Shown: positions 12,247 through 23,180 of the stretch, in pieces | Numbering within the stretch: the first letter of the stretch is position 1 | How the letters are laid out: each line of letters opens with the position of its first letter | Assembly (NCBI GenBank): GCA_019279435.1 | Contig: JAAALK010000289.1 | Coordinates: 30,620,603 to 30,684,602, forward strand | DNA length: 64,000 bases | Direction: 5' to 3' | Origin: Zizania palustris | Taxonomy: Eukaryota > Streptophyta > Magnoliopsida > Poales > Poaceae | Program-made: the position numbers and the translations under genes | Notes under the pieces: generated by a model | The model's database searches: none | What the model was told of the DNA's origin: nothing | The model's input: only the letters and a program-made list of their open reading frames with translations

Positions 12247-13400
12247 GGTAGGCGCAACTTTGAATGACCTTACAGAAGGAGCATGAGCAGTACTCATATT
12301 GGAAGGGCTAGGAGCTGCATTCCCTTGTCCCTAGGGCAATTGCGAGCAATGTGCCCGAATTTATAATATTTGAAATCTTGGAGGCTTGTTGTCGTTTTAA
12401 ATATATGGAAGTTGTGGTGAAAGTAGTGGAGTTATTGTCTTAGGAAACAGTGTTGGTGGTTTAGGGTAGAGTGGTTTGGTGAAAACGAGGGACTGACGGA
12501 TGATATGCGATGTGTTTGGATGATGAGTAGAAATTTATAGATGGAACTAGCAGGAGATATCTTGAGATTGGGTCGTTTGGCTAGAACGGAGACGAGAGTT
12601 ACTACCAAAAGAATTGTCTTCCTGAAAGTTGCTCTTGCGCTTGCGATAATCTTATGCCTCATTTCGAGCATTCTCAATAGAAAGGGCCTTATTGACTAGG
12701 GTCTGAAAATTAGGAAAGTAAAGACAAGTTGAACTCTCAAATTGGTATCCACTCCTTTGAGAAAACTTCTAATCTTATTTTTTATCAATATTCACTTCAT
12801 CTACTGTATATCTGGACAACTGAGTGAAATGGTTGAGATACTCGGTGAGGTTATATTTGTCTTGACAAAGTCTGTCCAATTCTGCTCTTTCCAATAGGCC
12901 ATACGAAATATATGCCGCTTTGAAGGCTTATACAAACTCAGTCCACTCAATGTTGACAACAGCATGGGCTACTCGATTTTTTTACTAGTTCGCGGTGTGG
13001 CCTCATAGTTGGTGAGTTGTGAAATGTACCTTCTCAACTAGGCTACATTGCACCATGTCCAACTTCCCCTTTATGTCTATAAGCCAACCATCAGCACCAA
13101 TAAGTTCAATAGTTTGAGAAAACTCTAGCGGACGAGAATTGAGGAATTCTTTTCGCTTGATTCTTCCTTGCGACTGATCTTGGTGAGGGGCTAACTGATG
13201 CTGCATTGTGGAAAAAATATTGGGCCATACTTTGCAGAACTTGAATTTGAGCTGCCATTATCTGGGCTATAATAAGTGACGGTGGTGGAGAGAGATTTGA
13301 TTGCAGTGAAGTTGGTGCATTCTGGAATGTTGTCTATTGAGAAGATTCTCCTAGTGGCGGTTGATGCAGATTTTGGGTCCTAGTCTTGAAAACAAGTCTA
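12247..13400 (-). pseudogene. gag remnant, copy 2 (element A)
   Basis: A second Gag-like sequence lies upstream of copy 1 on the same strand. 13206-13003 reads FLNSRPLEFSQTIELIGAD then WLIDIKGKLDMVQCSLVEKV, parallel to FLESRPPELAQTVEPIEVD and WLRDIERKLDLVQCNQVEKV in copy 1. A DYRKRKS string near 12650 and a second zinc knuckle (KFGHIARNC) near 12340-12365 also match. The copies are clearly diverged, so this is not a recent tandem duplication. Confidence 0.7.
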
Positions 13401-13768
13401 ATAGGCGCGAGGTATTGGCAGAGATCTTTAGGCATATAAACAAGGGAAATAGTTAAACTATCATGATTGGGGCACACAAAAAAAACACATCAAGCAAGCA
13501 ATAACTTCAACTTACATTACATGACTCGATTTAGACCCATGACTCATAGGGAGTCATCGCTAAAAAAAGGGCAACGAGTAAACTATCAGCTAGTATATAT
13601 TTACTATTAGCTTTGACATTGAAGAACTACTCCTCGCCATTGACGTAGCATTGCTCCACCTTCTCAGGGTCCTTGTCAACCATGTAATGAATTCTAATAT
13701 ATATATATATATATATTTTACTATACTCCTTAAGGTCGTTAGGGGTTTCGTTCCTAGGGCCAATTCTT

Positions 13769-13780
13769 GCTCTGATACCA
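13769..13780 (-). other. Primer binding site of gypsy element A (tRNA-iMet type)
   Basis: The plus strand reads gctctgatacca; on the minus strand this is TGGTATCAGAGC, the usual complement of the 3' end of initiator tRNA-Met. It lies 3 bp inside the 5' LTR (13784) and fixes the element's direction as minus. Confidence 0.9.
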
Positions 13781-13783
13781 CCC

Positions 13784-16700
13784 TGTAGCGCCCCGCCCCG
13801 TATGGACTTTGTCGTACCAAGGCGAGGGGCTACGTTTCGAATTGAATCATTGTCAAACCTGGCATTTCATCAATTCAACGGTAGACCATCACAAATATGC
13901 TTACATAACAGTATTTACAAAAGCCGTATGAGGCATACCTCACGGCACAAAAATAGATTAAAGCAGCGGAAGTTCTTTACTAGTTACAAAATAATATTTA
14001 ACTCCTAATTGAGAACTAGGATCTAATTGGGAACTAGGATCGAAATCCTACTCCTCTATTATGCCTTGGTCTTACAAAGCCTTCTTCTTCTGGCATGGAA
14101 TAGAAAGGTTCCTCCTTTCTTGACCTTCAATATCTGGGGGAGCAAGGGGGTGAGTACATACGTACTCAGCAAGTCTTGGAAAAGTTTATAGATGAGTTGG
14201 AACAAGGGCACCTTAGGGTTAAAAAGATATGCAAGTTTTAAATACTAAGTGAATCATACCCAATGGTAGAGGTCCCAACCTCCACCTTAACCCAAGTGAT
14301 AATAATTTATATTCAAAAACTCGGGGCGAACGCCTGATTCATCCTCTTTTAAACTTTTCACAACAACCCTTCAAATTTTCTCAATTCACAAATCATTTTC
14401 CTCATTATAGGATTGCTTTGCAACAAATCCCCAATAAAAACCATCAACTCACCACATCACCACTTTCACTTATGTTTACTTTATCCTGGTACTGGTCAAC
14501 CCTCCATCGGGTAGATTCTTCCCCTTTACCAAAACATATTTCATCTCTCAACCTAGGGTTGATCCTCACCTTCTCTCTATGAAGCCATATGACTTCCCGA
14601 GCTACACAAGCTCGTTCCTAGCCACTAAGGCTAGCCGTACACGACGAAGGCGTACTTTGGTAACGCTTCCCAACCCACAACTCATTTCATTGTTCAAAAC
14701 CAAAGTCAAATACTACGCATGGGCAACTATCATGGCACTTGCCCATGACCGTGGCCACGACTGTTCGAATAGTTTATACTTCTGTAGAAGGTGTACACTT
14801 TACCCTTACGACACGAACTTACTCCATGCTAGCTAGGCAAGGAGGTTTGTGACAAGGTATTTCCAAAGCCGATCTAGGATAAACTATTACCACATAGAAG
14901 GGCCCCTCTCGACCAAGGATCAGGCAGCCTCTGCTCCTTCTCCCCTAAAATCTCGCGGGTGCTAATACTCCTTACTCCTCCCTTCCTCCTTCATCTTCAA
15001 CAATTCATCACAAGCCAAAAATCACGTTCGAGTAGGACTTCACAAATCATTCACAAAACCATAAGACACCCCGGCGATTTTACATCTATCGGTAATCAAG
15101 TGATCCTAAACCCACTAAGTACTTAACCAGGGACACCCCATAATGCCCGCAAGGTTGCACTTTGGTGTGCATGACGTTTTTCCCAATGAATCGGTGCTTA
15201 TGCGCCCCTTGAAGTCGAGCCACGAAAGGCGACGATGACTCATGGCAATTTTTACCCAAAACACTCATTTTTCATTTGCTTTCAACACGATCAGTACTTG
15301 ATTCCGTTTTCAAAACATTCCTTCGAAACCCATTTTATCCCACACGATTCATTCATTTCAATGATTGCATTTGATATGAAATAAAAGATAAAAAGTTGAT
15401 TGAGTATAACCCACGTCACAATACTAGGAAGGGGTTATACCAATCTTTGTGGTTACAAGGGTTTACAAGATTATCAACATTCAAAGGAGGCTAGTGTGAC
15501 AAATTTAGGTTTTAGTTGACGTAATCGCGCTTGGCGATCGTCAATAATATTGAGTGTATGTGCGTGCGTGTCCTAAACATGCATTTGTACATAAATAATT
15601 TAGCAATCATAGGAGCAAGCATGATCAAAGGAAGACTTGCCTTAGTCCAAAAAGTACTCACAATCTTCAAGGTCGAGAATCTACGGCTCTTTAGAGTTGA
15701 CAACTACAGAACAATTAACGGTACATAAATAAAAGTATATACTAAATTTTATTAAAACATTTTTAATAGTACTAAATGAAATTTTAGAATTTTATAAACT
15801 TAGAAAAATTTGAACGGATCTAATCGGGGTTAGAATGAATTTTCTGGAATTATTGGATAATCTACTGATTTTTAAAATATAACAATTACTGTTTATTGCA
15901 TAAGCGTGCCGGCCAGTTAGCATAATTAAAATTTTATTTTATTTTATATTAATTAATTAATTAATTTCTATTATTATTATTTATTTAATTTATTATTTAT
16001 ATTATTTTATTTGGGAAATAAATAAATTAACTAAGTTAAATAAAACCTGCACTGTACATGTTGGGTCGGCCGAACCGGAGCAGGGACTGGCACGCGGCAG
16101 TGCACGCACACAGGTATGTGGGCCCGGGTTGGCAGCGAGTCAGATAAAAATAGGGCGCCAGCGGCTGTGGTTGAAGACGACGCTGATGGCTGAAAGTTCT
16201 TTGGGTAATATTTTTTTGTTTTAACTCAGATTGCTACCAAATTTTAACCGTAGGTACATTATCTATGGTTGGATTTCCAATTAAAGCTATGGTTTGTCTA
16301 TAAATTAACAGAGGGGTGGTTCCAGGGGCAATGGAGATACTCCGACGACCAACGGAGGATATTTTAACGGGATTAGCACTAGCAGGAAACTATCCAAGGT
16401 CTCAAATTAACCTTTAATGGCTCATACGAAGCTACCCATGGTGAAGTTTAAAGGTTTCCATGGTTTAACGTCGCCGGCGGGCTATAGACCATATTACGAT
16501 GATATAGCTATTGGAACATGTTATACTAGACATGAATTAGTTTCTGTAAAAATTAATTGCAGAAAGGTGATACCTTAGAGGAGATCGGAGTAGAGACGAT
16601 GAATGTCAATCCAAAAGGGTGTTTTTGTGTTGGCCTCGATTCGATGAAATTGGATGCTGTAATGGAACCGGTGAGAGCTCATGAACATGGTTTAGGCCAT

Positions 16701-17102
16701 GATTCGGGCAATGGAGCAACAGAGAAGATGGATTTTGCTTCTTACCAAAGGGGGTGGCACATGAACCCCGGCAGTGAGCAAACGAGAAATTTATTATTTT
16801 AGCACTCTAAAGAAGTGACTTCGTGTTTTTGGTATTTGGACTCACTTTCATTAACTCAGATGGTCTTATATGTCAGCCTTAAGAAGTGCTATTATAACAA
16901 GATGCACTGGGCTCTGGTTTGAGCGAAGGAGACGTGAGAAGGCTAGAGGAACAACTAGCATCAATGGCTGGGGTCTCGGTGTTCTTATTCGTGCAGAGAA
17001 GTGAGACAACAAGGGTGTACAAGTGTGGTGTAGGCACAACGCATGGTGGACGCAGCGGCTTTGCAAGTGAAACCAGGAGGCTCTGAAACCACGAGCGTGA
17101 CA
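13784..17102 (-). repeat. 5' LTR of gypsy element A
   Basis: This 3319-bp direct repeat of 5459-8844 starts tgtagcgccccgcc and ends cgagcgtgaca. On the minus strand it supplies the promoter. Relative to its partner it lacks most of the GC-rich patch near 7690-7880. It also has an extra segment near 16790-16905 and loses about 25 bp near the end. ORFs such as 14579-14836 and 16557-16802 recur in both LTRs only because the LTRs are copies. Confidence 0.88.
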
Positions 17103-17107
17103 TGAGG

Positions 17108-17264
17108 GCACATTCCTGCTACTGCAGCTCCTGCTGCCTGCTGGGCAGAAGCATTTGATGAACTGTCTGTATTTGATTAATTAATTTGCAAACTGATATA
17201 TATATATTCGTCTTCCTGACTTCCTGCATGCTGGCGAGGGAGGGGAAGCAAGGACCGACCAACC
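17108..17264 (+). promoter_or_regulatory. Residual promoter and 5' leader of the NLR gene
   Basis: Only about 157 bp separate the right target duplication of gypsy element A from the NLR start codon. A TATA-like run (gatatatatatattcg) lies near 17196-17212, and the start codon at 17265 has the favourable context accaaccatggag. Any more distal promoter now lies beyond the 11.6-kb retrotransposon. Confidence 0.5.
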
Positions 17265-20200
17265 ATGGAGATCGCCATAATCGGCGCTGCGCGGTGGGTG
17301 GTGGGAAGGGCTCTCAGACCTGTCACGGACGGGGTGCTGGAGGCGTGGGCTGCGAGCTCGACGCTTGGCCCAAACATCCGCGCGCTCAAGCTGGAGCTGC
17401 TATATGCGCAGGGTATGCTCGACAACGCCGGCGGCCGTGGCGTCCGAAGCCCAGCGGTACAACAGCTTCTCTTGGAGCTCCGACACCTGGCGTACGCCGC
17501 CGATGACGTGCTGGACGAGCTCGACTACTTCCGCATCCAAGACGACCTCTATGGCACCTTCGAGACCGTCGACGATGCCGACGAGGAGCAGGGCCTCCTC
17601 CTTCACGCTCGACACACCGCAAGAGCCGTCGCTGGAAAGCTCACGTGCTCATGCTCTGCCGCCGGGAGCCGCGTCGACGATCTGGCCGTCAACGAGCAAG
17701 AGGTTGATGCAAAACATGGGCGATGCCTCGCTGCTGCTTCTCATGCTATCGGTAAACGCCTCCCTTGCTCCTCTCTCCCGTCTGTGAATGACGATGCTGG
17801 TGCAAGCACGACGGCGAACGGACGGTGTTTCCTCTGTGGCACATGGTCGTCCAAAGCACACCAGACCAAAGTACCAAACATGCTGTTGATGCACCTAAAC
17901 TTAAGTTTGATAGGGTGGAAATGTCCGAAAAGATGAATGAAATCATAGAGCAGCTCAAACCTCTATGTGAGAAGGTCGCCACAATTCTTGGGTTAGAGGC
18001 ATTAGGCTACCTCAACAGTGACCAAATACAGACCATTGGTTTGGAACAACGACGAAAAACCACCCCACAAATTATTGAACCTGAACTGTATGGGAGGCAA
18101 AACAAAAAAAAAGACTCTAGTAGATGAACTTATCAAGGGTAAATATTCTGACAACGATCTTACAGTTCTTCCGGGTGGTATTGGAAAGACAACGTTTACT
18201 CAACACATATACTAAGAACTAAAGAGTCACTTCCAAGTCTTGGTCTGGAGTCTGGACTACTGTCTCTCAAAATTTCAATGCAAATAAATTGGCACAAGAT
18301 GTTGTGAAACAGATGCCTCAAAGTAGTAACGAAAAGGGAAGTGATAGTGACCAAGAAAGAATCGAACAAAGAATACAGTCGAAATATTTTTTGCTTGTCT
18401 TGGATGATATATGGGCATATCATGAGCATGAGTGGAAAAAAATTATTAGCTCCATTTAGAAAAGGAGGAACAAAAGGAAATATGGTTTTAGTCACAACTC
18501 GAATTCCAAAGGTTGCAAAAATGGTTGAGTCTTCAAATGTTTTCTCAATAAAACTAGAACGTTTACAGGATGAAGATTCTATGCGGTTACTCCAAGCATA
18601 TGTGTTTGGTACAAAAACATCATGGAAGGATTATCCTACAAGTTTAGAGGAAGTTGGGATAAAAATAGTCAAGAGATTGAAGGGTTTCTCTCTTGCCGTG
18701 AAAACAGTAGGTAGATTACTAAGGTAGTGTTTGGTTCTCTATATGAGAAGGAACGGAATGGAATATCTCCTGGATATAGGGTGATACTGCTATTTGGTTC
18801 GAGGGATAGGGTGAAATAATCAAGTAGAACTGAACTGTTTCCAGAAATAGAATATTCCTTATAGATGCTGAACTGTGTGATACTGATTTTTTTGACGAAT
18901 GAGATGGTTCCAAACCATCCGATTCCATTCATCATCGTACATGAAACAAAAAACTACCTAAGAAACCAACTTTCTTTGAAACAATGGACAAGAGTACTAG
19001 AAAGTAAAGAATGGGAACTTCAAGCCAATGATGATGACATTATGCCGGCATTAAAGCTTAGCTACGACTATCTTCCTTTTCATCTACAACAATGTTTTTC
19101 CTAGTGTGCTTTGTTTCCTGAAGATTACAAATTTGGTAGGGAAGAATTAATAAATTTGTGGATTGGACTAGAGTTACTTAGTACCGGTGATCAAAATAAG
19201 ATAATTGAGGATATAGGGCTATGTTATTTAAATGAATTGGTTGACAATAATGGATTTTTCAAACAGGACGGAGAAGAGTACGTAGTCCATGACCTATTGC
19301 ATGAATTGGCAACAAATGTTTTATCATACGAAGCTCTTCGTATAAACAGTGCGGATGTGAGGTCCATCCAAATTTCCTCGTCTATACGTCACATGTCAAA
19401 AATTGTAGATGACAAATTTATTAATGATAGAATGGTATTTCAAAATCATAAGAAAGACCTTAGTACATTGGGCAAGAAATTGAAATTTGGGAGCCTACGT
19501 ACAATTATGTTATTTGGTGATCACCATGGAAGCTTTTACAAGATTTTTGGCGACATGCTGAGAGAATCAAAATCTCTACGTGTAGTTTATCTTTCTGGGG
19601 CATCCTACAAAATTGAGGATCTGTTGCATAACCTTTCAAAGCTTGTTCATCTTCGATACCTAAAGATCATAGATTCTTGGATGTGTGGAGCAAGTCTGCC
19701 CTGTAATATCTCAAGATTTTAGCACTTGTTGGTCCTAGATGTAAAAACACACACCGGTCAATTAAGAATTCTAAGAGATATGGAAAATTTTCAAAAACTA
19801 CGTCATTTTCTTGCTCCAGATGTTACTCACTCTAACATTTTAGAGGTGGGAAAACTAAAATATTTAAAAGAGTTACGGAGATTTGAGGTCAAAAGAGAAA
19901 TGGTAGGTTTTTGAGTTAAATCAAATTGGAAAATTACTGGAACTCCAAGGGTCACTAGCAATTTACAATCTTGAAAAAGTAGAGACCGTAAAGGAAGCAG
20001 ATGAAGCAAATCTAGCACATTTGAACCGCTTGGATCGGTTAGAACTTGTATGGGGCGATGAACAATATATAATAGAAACCTTATACAAGAAGAAAACATT
20101 CTCGAGAGTCTTAAACCACATAGCAACCTTCGAGAGCTACACATTGCTGGGAATAGAGGTGCCACTTGTCCAAATTGGTTGGGTGTAGACCGCTCCATTA

Positions 20201-20808
20201 AAATTTTGGAAATACTTTGCCTGATAGATGTAAATTGGAACAAACTTCCGCTTCCAGGAAAGGCTTTCGTAATCTGAAAAGCCTAATGCTGGTTGAAATA
20301 AATAGTCTGAAAAAATGGCTTACAAATAGTACATGCAATTTGCTCCTTTTTTACAAGATCTCACAATTAGGAAGTGCCATGAACTAATGGAGTTGCCACT
20401 CGAACATTCCACTTCATGCTTTCCAAAGTTGCAAACAGTCAATATTAAAGATTGTTCAAAATTGATGACGACATTCCCTCCTATATCTTGGACTCGTTCT
20501 CTACGCTCTGTTAAGATAATTGGTGTGTCCTCGGGTATTGAGCAGTTAGATTACGAACAATCAAAAGCAGCATTGACAATTGAGGGAAAAAATGCCCTAA
20601 ATGATGAGTTTTGGAACATGTTGGAATTCAGTAACCTGACAGAGCCGCAACAGTTGGGGATAAGAAATTGTCCCCCAATATCACTGGATCATCTCGAAAT
20701 GCTAACATGTCTGAAGACCCTTGATATATCTACTTCGAGTAATGTCTTGTTACCTTTTGATGGTAAGAGCAATGCTCAGTATGAACTTCCAGTTAGAGAA
20801 CCTCGATA
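17265..20808 (+). pseudogene. CC-NB-ARC-LRR (NLR) disease-resistance pseudogene, part 1: CC, NB-ARC and first LRRs
   Basis: It begins with an Rx-N type coiled-coil domain (MEIAIIGAARWVVG..., with the EDVID-type AYAADDVLDELDYFRIQ). Frameshifts follow near 17790-17830. Next come KFDRVEMSEKMNEIIEQL, a P-loop core GGIGKTT (about 18171-18195; the segment before it is shortened), kinase-2 LLVLDDIW (about 18392-18415), RNBS-B LVTTRIPKVA, GFSLAVKT (family GLPLA), CALFPEDYKF after a stop codon (19102-19104), VHDLLHEL (MHD motif, about 19282) and LRRs to 20808. A MITE interrupts it at 18723-18958. Multiple stops and frameshifts make it a pseudogene. NLRs act as intracellular immune receptors. The frame resumes after the Helitron. 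Confidence 0.93.
18723..18958. mobile_element. Tourist-like MITE inside the NB-ARC region
   Basis: This 236-bp insertion has inverted termini ggtagtgtttggtt (left) and aaacaaaaaactacc (right) and a TAA duplication (18720-18722 and 18959-18961). A TWA target is characteristic of PIF/Harbinger MITEs. Removing it with one TAA joins VKTVGRLLR to NQLSLKQWTRVLESKEW in the same frame, as expected of NLR proteins, so the insertion site is exact. Confidence 0.88.
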
Positions 20809-21332
20809 TCTTAACTAATATAAAGCGTCCAGATTTCCATTCCTCCGTCCGCAATCCGTGCGTACCTTCCCACTTCCCATAAAAAATCGGCTAAAACTTA
20901 CCCTCATAAAAACCGGTTCGTCCGCGCACAACGCACCCGCCCGCTCGCCCGCTCCGCGCCGCGCGCAACCGCCTGGTCCACGCGCGCGCAGCATCCGCGA
21001 GCGCCCCGCGCGTAGCGCAGCGCCACACGCATGCAACCAGCGGAGCGCTCCATGCGCAGCGCCACATGCATGCATCCACGGCGTGTAAGCGCGAGAAAAA
21101 AAGAAAAAAGAAAAAAGAAAAAAGGAAATTAAAAAAAAGAAAAAAAATAAAAAATAAAAAAATAAAAGAAAATTGTATTTTGCATTTCAGTTTTTTGTTT
21201 TTATTTTACGCAGATGTACAAATTTTTTGTAAAAATCTTTAGATTTCTGAAAAATCATGTAGAAATATGAATTTCACGTAAAGACCCTGTTATAAAATAA
21301 GGTTATGTTGCAAAGCACAGGCATCTGACTAG
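20809..21332 (+). mobile_element. Small non-autonomous Helitron in the LRR coding region
   Basis: The element is 524 bp. It starts tcttaactaatataaagcg, like the TC-start of plant Helitrons, and ends aaagcacaggcatctgactag, the usual grass type of CTAG end. It sits between A (20808) and T (21333) with no target duplication, the Helitron rule. Removing it joins ctcgata to ttaaaagatatgttgc, which reads LDIKRYVASGKKF, a normal LRR sequence. Inside are a GC-rich patch (20925-21085), an A-rich stretch and no coding. Confidence 0.87.
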
Positions 21333-21375
21333 TTAAAAGATATGTTGCTAGTGGAAAGAAATTTACCCAGCTCCT
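21333..21375 (+). pseudogene. NLR pseudogene, part 2 (43-bp exon piece between Helitron and LTR element)
   Basis: The piece encodes the tail of the LRR string KRYVASGKKFTQLL and ends in ctcct, the target duplication of the small LTR element. The reading continues 35 kb away at 56497. It is too short to recognise alone; the assignment rests on frame continuity on both sides and on the NLR family pattern ASGKELTQLL...FPKL. Confidence 0.85.
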
Positions 21376-21731
21376 TATTGGATGTAATCTGGACTTGGAT
21401 GTGTTCCGGGTCCTGCGTCGTCCGTTGTTGCGTCGTGTGCGTGCGTCGTGCGTGCGTGCATGTGTTGGAGGCAGCCGCGACGTGCGCGTCGTGTGAGCGG
21501 CCCGAGCGTGCGGAGTCTTTAGGCTGCATGCGTGCGTGCGTGGAGGTCATGCTTGAGTGGGCGTTGCGTCACCTCTTATATAAAGCCTGGACGATACGTT
21601 TGTCAAGAAGTAGAGCGAGATCAGAGTTGCACAATGTAGACTCGTTGTTCGGCGCCACAAAATCTTGAGCATTGTTCATCTTCCACCTCCAGCCGTGAGA
21701 GAGAGTGAGTGAGCCATCAGAAGTTCCAACA
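21376..21731 (+). repeat. 5' LTR of the small copia-like element
   Basis: It starts tattggatgtaatctgg (TG mutated to TA) and ends gaagttccaaca. It contains a TATA box (cctcttatataaagcc, about 21571). It matches 22392-22545 and then 56281-56491, apart from small differences in a tgcg microsatellite. Confidence 0.87.
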
Positions 21732-21732
21732 A

Positions 21733-21746
21733 TTGGTATCAGAGCC
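21733..21746 (+). other. Primer binding site (tRNA-iMet type) of the small LTR element
   Basis: Directly after the 5' LTR the sequence reads ttggtatcagagcc, complementary to the 3' end of initiator tRNA-Met. This sets the plus orientation. Confidence 0.88.
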
Positions 21747-22380
21747 CATTCGTCTGGGATTTGTTCATGTCGTCGGAGTCACTTGCAAGCGGTGGTCCTG
21801 TCGGCGATCCGTCCGAAGCTGTCTGGGTCAAGCGCTGAGCGTGTCGTGGCCATGTTGTGCGGATCGCAGCGGAGAAGAGTGGCGTATGTGCGCTAGCGGG
21901 CGTGTGTCGCCCATCAAGTCAAGAGGAGAAGGTGTTTATGCTTCTGGGACGTGTCATTCGGAGTATGAAGCTGCGTCCGGAGCGCGGCGAGATGGCCTTG
22001 TTCATCGCCAGCGGAAGAGCGCGTACGTGTCTGAGCGTGTGTGTGGTGTGCGCAGTCGGCGAGGCAGCAGCAGTTGCTCGCCACAGCGACAAAGAGCGCG
22101 GGCGACGATGTGAGGCCAAGAGGAGTGCTTACGGTGGCTGGTACGTGGCGGCGTGCTGAAGGTCGCTGGGCCGTACGACTGTCCGCGTGAGGGCGCTCGA
22201 TGGCGTATGTCGCCAGAGGAGAAGCGGCATGTGTCGTTGGAGAAGAAGAAGACAGCAGCGTTCGCGTGAAGATGAAGCATGCGGTGGTGGTCGAGTCAAA
22301 GTCAGGAGGCTGTAGCGACGGCCATGGTGACGACAACGATGGGCGCAGCAACATCAATGGCGGAACGCATATGTCAAGAT

Positions 22381-22391
22381 TAGGGGGAGTA
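22381..22391 (+). other. Polypurine tract of the small LTR element
   Basis: The sequence agattagggggagta lies immediately before the 3' LTR start (tgttggatgc at 22392). It is the usual copia polypurine tract. Confidence 0.85.
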
Positions 22392-22548
22392 TGTTGGATG
22401 CAATCTGGACTTGGATGTGTTCCGGGTCCTGCGTCGGTCGTTGCGTTGTGTGCATGCGTCATGCGTGCATGCATGTGTTGGAGGCAGCCGCGACGTGCGC
22501 GTCGTGCGAGCGGCCAGAGCATGCGGAGTCTTTGGGCTGCATGCGTAG
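22392..22548 (+). repeat. 3' LTR of the small copia-like element, first part
   Basis: It matches the first half of the 5' LTR up to the gcatgcg microsatellite, then changes abruptly at about 22546-22549 into CACTA subterminal repeats. The rest of this LTR is at 56281-56491. Confidence 0.87.
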
Positions 22549-22909
22549 TCGGCAAAGCCTCCACATGCCCCCGACCCCCCTTCGCCGAGTGCCCCACGTG
22601 GCACTCGGCAAACCCCCTTCGCCGAGTGCCACGTGGGGCACTCGACAAACCCCCGTTAACGGCCCCCCGACCGTTAGCCGGCCATGTTTGCCGAGTGCTA
22701 CGCGTGGCACTCGGCGAAGTCTATATTGCACTCGGCAAAGACTTCGTCGGGTGCCCGATAAAAAATACTCGACGAACCCTCACGTCGCCGATAAGGCTGG
22801 TGCCGAGTGGGGTTCGCCGAGTGTAGCACTCGACGAAGCCTTTGCTGAGTGCAAAAGAGGCTTCGCCGAGTGCCCGAGACACTCGGCAAACCCTCACAGT
22901 CCCGTAGTG
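22549..22909 (+). mobile_element. CACTA 3' end (truncated), copy 1
   Basis: It holds an array of ttcgccgagtgccacgtgg/cactcggcaa repeats and a terminus cagtcccgtagtg at 22909, the inverted CACTACGGGACTG end. Only the 3' subterminal part is present. Its left limit (tcggca, 22549-22554) abuts the LTR. Its first 100 bp or so match 56179-56280 in the same orientation. The transposon end faces the PMEI gene. No 3-bp target duplication can be confirmed, since the other end is missing. Confidence 0.8.
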
Positions 22910-23180
22910 ATGAATAGCCAACTCTCAGATGAAAAAATGTATGGAATCATATCAAGGATGTGATCATACACACAGTCATCAGTTATCAATTTAGATCTTC
23001 ATGAGAGAAGGTTAAAATGCAACACAAGATCAAGAATTTTGTTGTAGGTTGCAAAATAATACAAGCATGCAGAAATTAAATCAAACAGTCATTCCATGTT
23101 ATTGTGAGGCATGCACTCGTTCCCTACTGGATGGATGGATAACAGTTTTCAGCTACAAAAGAAGGGTATTAATGTTTTGT
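22910..23180 (-). other. 3' flank of the PMEI gene
   Basis: This AT-rich sequence between the CACTA terminus and the PMEI stop codon presumably contains the PMEI 3' UTR. I see no separate gene. Confidence 0.4.

Larger units (their letters stand above)
5459..17102 (-). mobile_element. Ty3-gypsy LTR retrotransposon A (chromovirus-like, deletion derivative)
   Basis: Two long direct repeats (5459-8844 and 13784-17102) flank an internal region with a tRNA-iMet-type primer binding site and a polypurine tract, both on the minus strand. Flanking 5-bp duplications are tgagt (5454-5458) and tgagg (17103-17107), one mismatch apart. The left copy starts TA instead of TG. The internal region carries two decayed gag copies, a protease remnant and an integrase remnant, but no reverse transcriptase or RNase H, so it is non-autonomous. 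It separates the 4CL fragment from the NLR gene and ends about 160 bp before the NLR start codon. Confidence 0.9.
21376..22548 (+). mobile_element. Small copia-like non-autonomous LTR element, left portion
   Basis: It has a 356-bp 5' LTR, about 660 bp of internal sequence with no gag or pol, and the first part of the 3' LTR. The 3' LTR is interrupted near 22546-22548 and resumes at 56281-56491. The target duplication ctcct is present at 21371-21375 and 56492-56496. Without the insert the element would be about 1.4 kb, so it must have been mobilised in trans. GC-rich internal frames (for example 21709-22113 and the minus-strand 21914-22648) match no protein family I know and run through control sequences, so I do not call them genes. 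Confidence 0.85.

Noticed and set aside
13769..13780. tRNA-Met-like sequence
   Set aside because: Only the short primer-binding complement is present, with no cloverleaf.
17386..17622. Minus-strand and alternative-frame ORFs over the NLR start
   Set aside because: They are shadows of the Rx-N coiled-coil coding region.
21709..22826. Several overlapping long frames (for example 21914-22648 minus, 22200-22826 plus)
   Set aside because: The DNA is the GC-rich interior and LTR of a small LTR element; frames cross the polypurine tract and CACTA junction and have no recognised domain.
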